Below the pieces are notes generated by a model. That model had not been told where the DNA came from. It worked only from the letters and a program-made list of their open reading frames with translations, and made no database searches. A stretch of 6,976 nucleotides of DNA from the NCBI GenBank assembly GCA_902803275.1, contig CADCPE010000132.1, positions 1-6,976 of the forward strand, written 5' to 3'. Each line of letters starts with the position of its first letter. Positions within the stretch are counted from its first letter, which is position 1. This document shows positions 6,665 through 6,976 of this stretch, piece by piece. This DNA comes from an uncultured Erysipelotrichaceae bacterium (GTDB taxonomy: Bacteria > Bacillota_I > Bacilli_A > Erysipelotrichales > Erysipelotrichaceae). The translations under genes were made by a program, and so were the position numbers.

Positions 6665-6976
6665 ATTCGGATCGTAGCCGTTGCCGCAGATATCGGAATA
6701 CATCTTCAGATAGGTCTGGGCTGATTTATTCCAGGAGAAATCCTTGCGCATGCAGCGATCCCTGATCGTCTCAAAGACATCGCGTTTTGCGAAATAGACC
6801 TTGATCGCTTCATCGATCGCCAGCAGCAGAGCCTTGCCGTTGTATTGGGCGAAGCTGAAACCGTCCCCGATCCCGTCAAATTCGGAATAAGGTCTGACAG
6901 TATCCTTGAGTCCGCCTATCTCATGAACGATCGGTACGGTACCGTAGCGCATAGCCATCATCTGGGAAAGGCCGCA
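6308..6976 (-). CDS. glgA: Glycogen synthase (GT5) C-terminal part fused to an SCP2-like domain, cut by window edge
   Basis: The frame is open to the right edge and encodes the last 222 residues; the methionine at 6961 is internal. Visible residues 1-13 read CGLSQMMAMRYGT, the conserved glycogen synthase segment usually preceded by EP, followed by PIVHEIGGLKDTV (15-27), the nucleotide-sugar-binding end of the GT-B fold. GlgA transfers glucose from ADP-glucose to growing alpha-1,4-glucan chains in the cytoplasm. The GT5 part ends around residue 98 (FSWNKSAQTYLKMYSDICG, 80-98), where a normal GlgA stops. Here about 120 residues follow, resembling an SCP2 lipid-carrier domain: a strand FHLQFSKAGMEMYP (152-165), then VRIATSFDNLYNMATG (173-188) and FVNGQMKVQGNISKGAE (196-212). 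No stop or frameshift separates the two parts. The glgA identity is firm and the SCP2 assignment is by motif pattern. The N-terminal half and promoter lie outside the window. Confidence 0.9.
   Translation of the reverse strand, partial: CGLSQMMAMRYGTVPIVHEIGGLKDTVRPYSEFDGIGDGFSFAQYNGKALLLAIDEAIKVYFAKRDVFETIRDRCMRKDFSWNKSAQTYLKMYSDICGNGYDPNVTFADAFDVLKIIYGDLKEERDEYLARQSDDYSNIVEIRIEGPGEGTFHLQFSKAGMEMYPTSHDKAHVRIATSFDNLYNMATGAVSADRLFVNGQMKVQGNISKGAEMRYLLGKHKQ

Noticed and set aside
6311..6724. 137-codon plus-strand frame opposite the glycogen synthase end
   Set aside because: It is antisense to the SCP2-like region, whose minus-strand reading gives a coherent protein continuing from glycogen synthase; no ribosome site of note supports the plus frame.
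6308..6961. A separate gene starting at the methionine at 6961
   Set aside because: The frame stays open upstream to the window edge and reads CGLSQ before this Met, the conserved glycogen synthase segment, so the Met is internal.
1..6976. Defence system, mobile element, CRISPR array, tRNA or riboswitch
   Set aside because: I looked for repeated units, transposase or nuclease-type proteins, cloverleaf-like stretches and long structured leaders and found none; all gaps are under 70 bases and filled by promoters or hairpins.

Overview
The window looks like a chromosomal segment of a low-to-mid GC Bacillota (Firmicutes), with GC in the mid-40s by eye. Clues are AGGAGG-type ribosome sites, a sigma-A-like TATAAT box, a C69 dipeptidase of the Lactobacillus PepD type, a GPDPase-membrane-domain phosphodiesterase, and a bacterial GT5 glycogen synthase. 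The Erysipelotrichia are a plausible home, but this is inference from protein style and cannot be proven from the window. There is no sign of phage, insertion sequences, CRISPR, tRNA or rRNA genes. Gene packing is tight and the longest gap is about 70 bases.

Left block (1-1722, minus strand): a two-gene operon reads leftward, with an alpha/beta hydrolase (976-1722) followed 22 nt later by a C69-family dipeptidase that runs off the left edge (1-953). It starts from a TATAAT promoter in the 1723-1790 divergent gap.

Middle block (1791-5453, plus strand): a nucleoside hydrolase (1791-2696) overlaps by ATGA an HSL-type esterase (2693-3529). A 46 nt gap then precedes a large membrane-anchored glycerophosphodiester phosphodiesterase (3576-5453), which ends in a compact hairpin plus T-run terminator. 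The nucleoside hydrolase has no ribosome site but has an extended -10 box placed so that transcription would begin at or next to its ATG, so its mRNA is probably leaderless.

Right block: a TM1586-like nitroreductase (5514-6296, plus) converges on a glycogen synthase (6308-6976, minus, 5' part outside the window). Their ends share one 12-bp stem hairpin. The glycogen synthase carries a C-terminal extension of about 120 residues that reads as an SCP2 (sterol carrier protein 2) domain; this fusion is the most unusual protein architecture here.

Taken together the genes suggest small-molecule salvage and turnover: dipeptides, nucleosides, acyl esters, glycerophosphodiesters and glycogen. I see no defence system or other clearly novel multi-gene system. 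The items most worth checking are the GlgA-SCP2 fusion, the leaderless promoter, the shared convergent hairpin and the strong excess of GATC.
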